A stretch of DNA of 5,198 nt from positions 1 through 5,198 of the forward strand of contig JAILOA010000161.1 in NCBI GenBank assembly GCA_024691065.1. The letters are read 5' to 3'. Below the pieces are notes generated by a model that was not told the DNA's origin, did not search any database, and saw nothing but the letters and a program-made list of their open reading frames with translations. The DNA comes from Lachnospiraceae bacterium (GTDB lineage: Bacteria; Bacillota; Clostridia; Lachnospirales; Lachnospiraceae). Positions 4,194 to 5,198 of the stretch are shown piece by piece (the first letter of the stretch is position 1; each line of letters starts with the position of its first letter). The position numbers and the translations under genes are program-made.

Positions 4194-5198
4194 ACCATCC
4201 CATAAAATCAGAAATCTCTTTAACTACTACTTTTGCAGCCTTCAGATGACTAGCCGGTGTCGGATGGAAGTTAACTCCGTAGCCATCTTCCTCTTTCTGC
4301 ATCGGAAGCTCGAGATAACGAACTATATCATCGGCCTGACCCATGGCTACCTCATCCGGGTTTATCTCTATACCTCCCTGACCGGCATTAGTGCTACCGG
4401 CAGTCGCCCTATTCAAAGAACCGCCTTCCGATAAATACTTCTTAAATTCTACTACCGCTTCCTCAACCGCTGCATTTAAGCGGTCATCCATCATTCCAAG
4501 CATACAAAGAATCTTAGCATTTGGGAATTTGGAATGCACCGTTTTAAGGAAATCCACATACACATCTGTGTATTCCCTGTTTCTCGAAACGACACCCCTT
4601 GTATAGCTGCAATCATTGGTTCCGAGATTAATTAGCACAAGCTCGGGATCGGATTTACTAAAGTCCCACTTCTCCCAATCTTCCTTTAGTGCATTAAAAT
4701 AATCCCTCTCAAGTCCGGCATCATTATATTCATAAAGCATGGAAAGAAGCCAGCTCTGGTCCTTCACAGGCTCCGTATCCTCGCCAATGTATCCGGTAAG
4801 AAGCCCCTTACCGTTCCACGCAACAATCGTAAAATCAGCATCAAAATATCTCGCAGTGGTCATGGAATAAGACTTATAAGGATTCTCCGTCACGGTCTTA
4901 TGAATCCACTCTTCTCCCCTGCCCTCGGTACCGTAACCACAGGTTATGGAATCACCGATAATCTCGATTCTATGTGCCTTTACGCCCGGCTTTTCCATAA
5001 GCTCGTCGGCATCAATCTCTATCTCCTTGATTCCGCAGGCTGCATACTCAGGCTCGGAAAATTTCACAATCTCAATGATTACGGTCTTTTCAACCTCTGA
5101 TTCATAAAGAACCACTTCCTTTTCATCGGCATCGATTTCAATTCTCTTCTCAAAATTATCGCCGCCCAAATCAAGCTTTACACCATAAGAATTAGCTC
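4192..5198 (-). CDS. SGNH-family carbohydrate esterase, CE2-like acetyl (xylan) esterase, N-terminus beyond right edge
   Basis: The minus-strand frame is open to the right edge (visible start ANSYGVKLDLGG), so the TTG at 5169 is not the start; the N-terminus is missing. Residues below count from that TTG. The segment before residue 65 is beta-rich and fits the end of the jelly-roll domain preceding the catalytic domain in CE2 enzymes. The SGNH blocks are: I-I-G-D-S74-I-T-C-G-Y-G (nucleophile), WNGKG (about 119-123), L-G-T-N185-D (oxyanion) and N-F-H302-P-T-P-A-S-H308 (catalytic H302). The Asp usually three residues before the catalytic His is Val299; CE2 enzymes are known to manage with a Ser-His dyad, which supports this family. 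The expected reaction is removal of O-acetyl groups from xylan- or glucomannan-derived sugars. Because the N-terminus is not visible, secretion cannot be judged. It is convergent with the regulator gene and ends inside the 52-bp repeats. Confidence 0.85.
   Translation of the reverse strand, partial: ANSYGVKLDLGGDNFEKRIEIDADEKEVVLYESEVEKTVIIEIVKFSEPEYAACGIKEIEIDADELMEKPGVKAHRIEIIGDSITCGYGTEGRGEEWIHKTVTENPYKSYSMTTARYFDADFTIVAWNGKGLLTGYIGEDTEPVKDQSWLLSMLYEYNDAGLERDYFNALKEDWEKWDFSKSDPELVLINLGTNDCSYTRGVVSRNREYTDVYVDFLKTVHSKFPNAKILCMLGMMDDRLNAAVEEAVVEFKKYLSEGGSLNRATAGSTNAGQGGIEINPDEVAMGQADDIVRYLELPMQKEEDGYGVNFHPTPASHLKAAKVVVKEISDFMGW

Noticed and set aside
4246..5100. Three plus-strand frames of 62, 71 and 66 codons
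   Set aside because: All are antisense to the esterase, whose SGNH motifs are intact; no ribosome binding sites or domains.

Overview
The window looks like a low-GC Firmicutes chromosome, most probably Lachnospiraceae (Butyrivibrio, Pseudobutyrivibrio or a relative). This is inferred from the AT-rich intergenic DNA, AAAGGA-type ribosome binding sites and the gene families: a dCache sensor of Lachnospiraceae type, a LytS-type kinase paired with a REC plus SARP/BTAD-like winged-helix regulator, and a CE2-type SGNH esterase typical of plant-fibre degraders. No phylogenetic marker is present, so the genus is a guess.

Layout. Positions 1-1229 (minus) hold the N-terminal 409 residues of a membrane sensor: TM, large extracellular dCache domain, TM. 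Its output domain lies off the left edge. Positions 1230-1840 are an unusually long, AT-rich, gene-free divergent intergenic region. It holds the sensor promoter, a minus-strand intrinsic terminator that no visible gene needs (possibly the end of a short RNA with its own extended -10 promoter), and a 53-bp-periodic repeat array carrying a TACA-CT-TGTA dyad. The last repeat lies on a near-consensus sigma-A promoter for the kinase.

Positions 1841-3145 (plus) encode a 7-TM histidine kinase of the His_kinase/HATPase (LytS/YehU) class. After 115 bp with a second promoter flanked by a 9-bp direct repeat, 3261-4058 (plus) encode the probable partner response regulator. For both genes an internal ATG with a good ribosome binding site is preferred over the longest open frame. 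The 133 bp between the convergent regulator and esterase genes are filled by 52-bp-periodic palindromic repeats that overlap both stop codons. From 4192 to the right edge (minus) lies a CE2-type SGNH esterase lacking its N-terminus.

How they may work together (inference): the kinase senses an unknown membrane or extracellular signal and phosphorylates the regulator at D53. The repeat array and a motif shared by both divergent sides suggest one DNA-binding protein may act on both the kinase and dCache promoters. The esterase may be a metabolic target or merely a neighbour. The most notable material is non-coding: the 53-bp operator-like array, the possible minus-strand small RNA and the 52-bp palindromic repeats.
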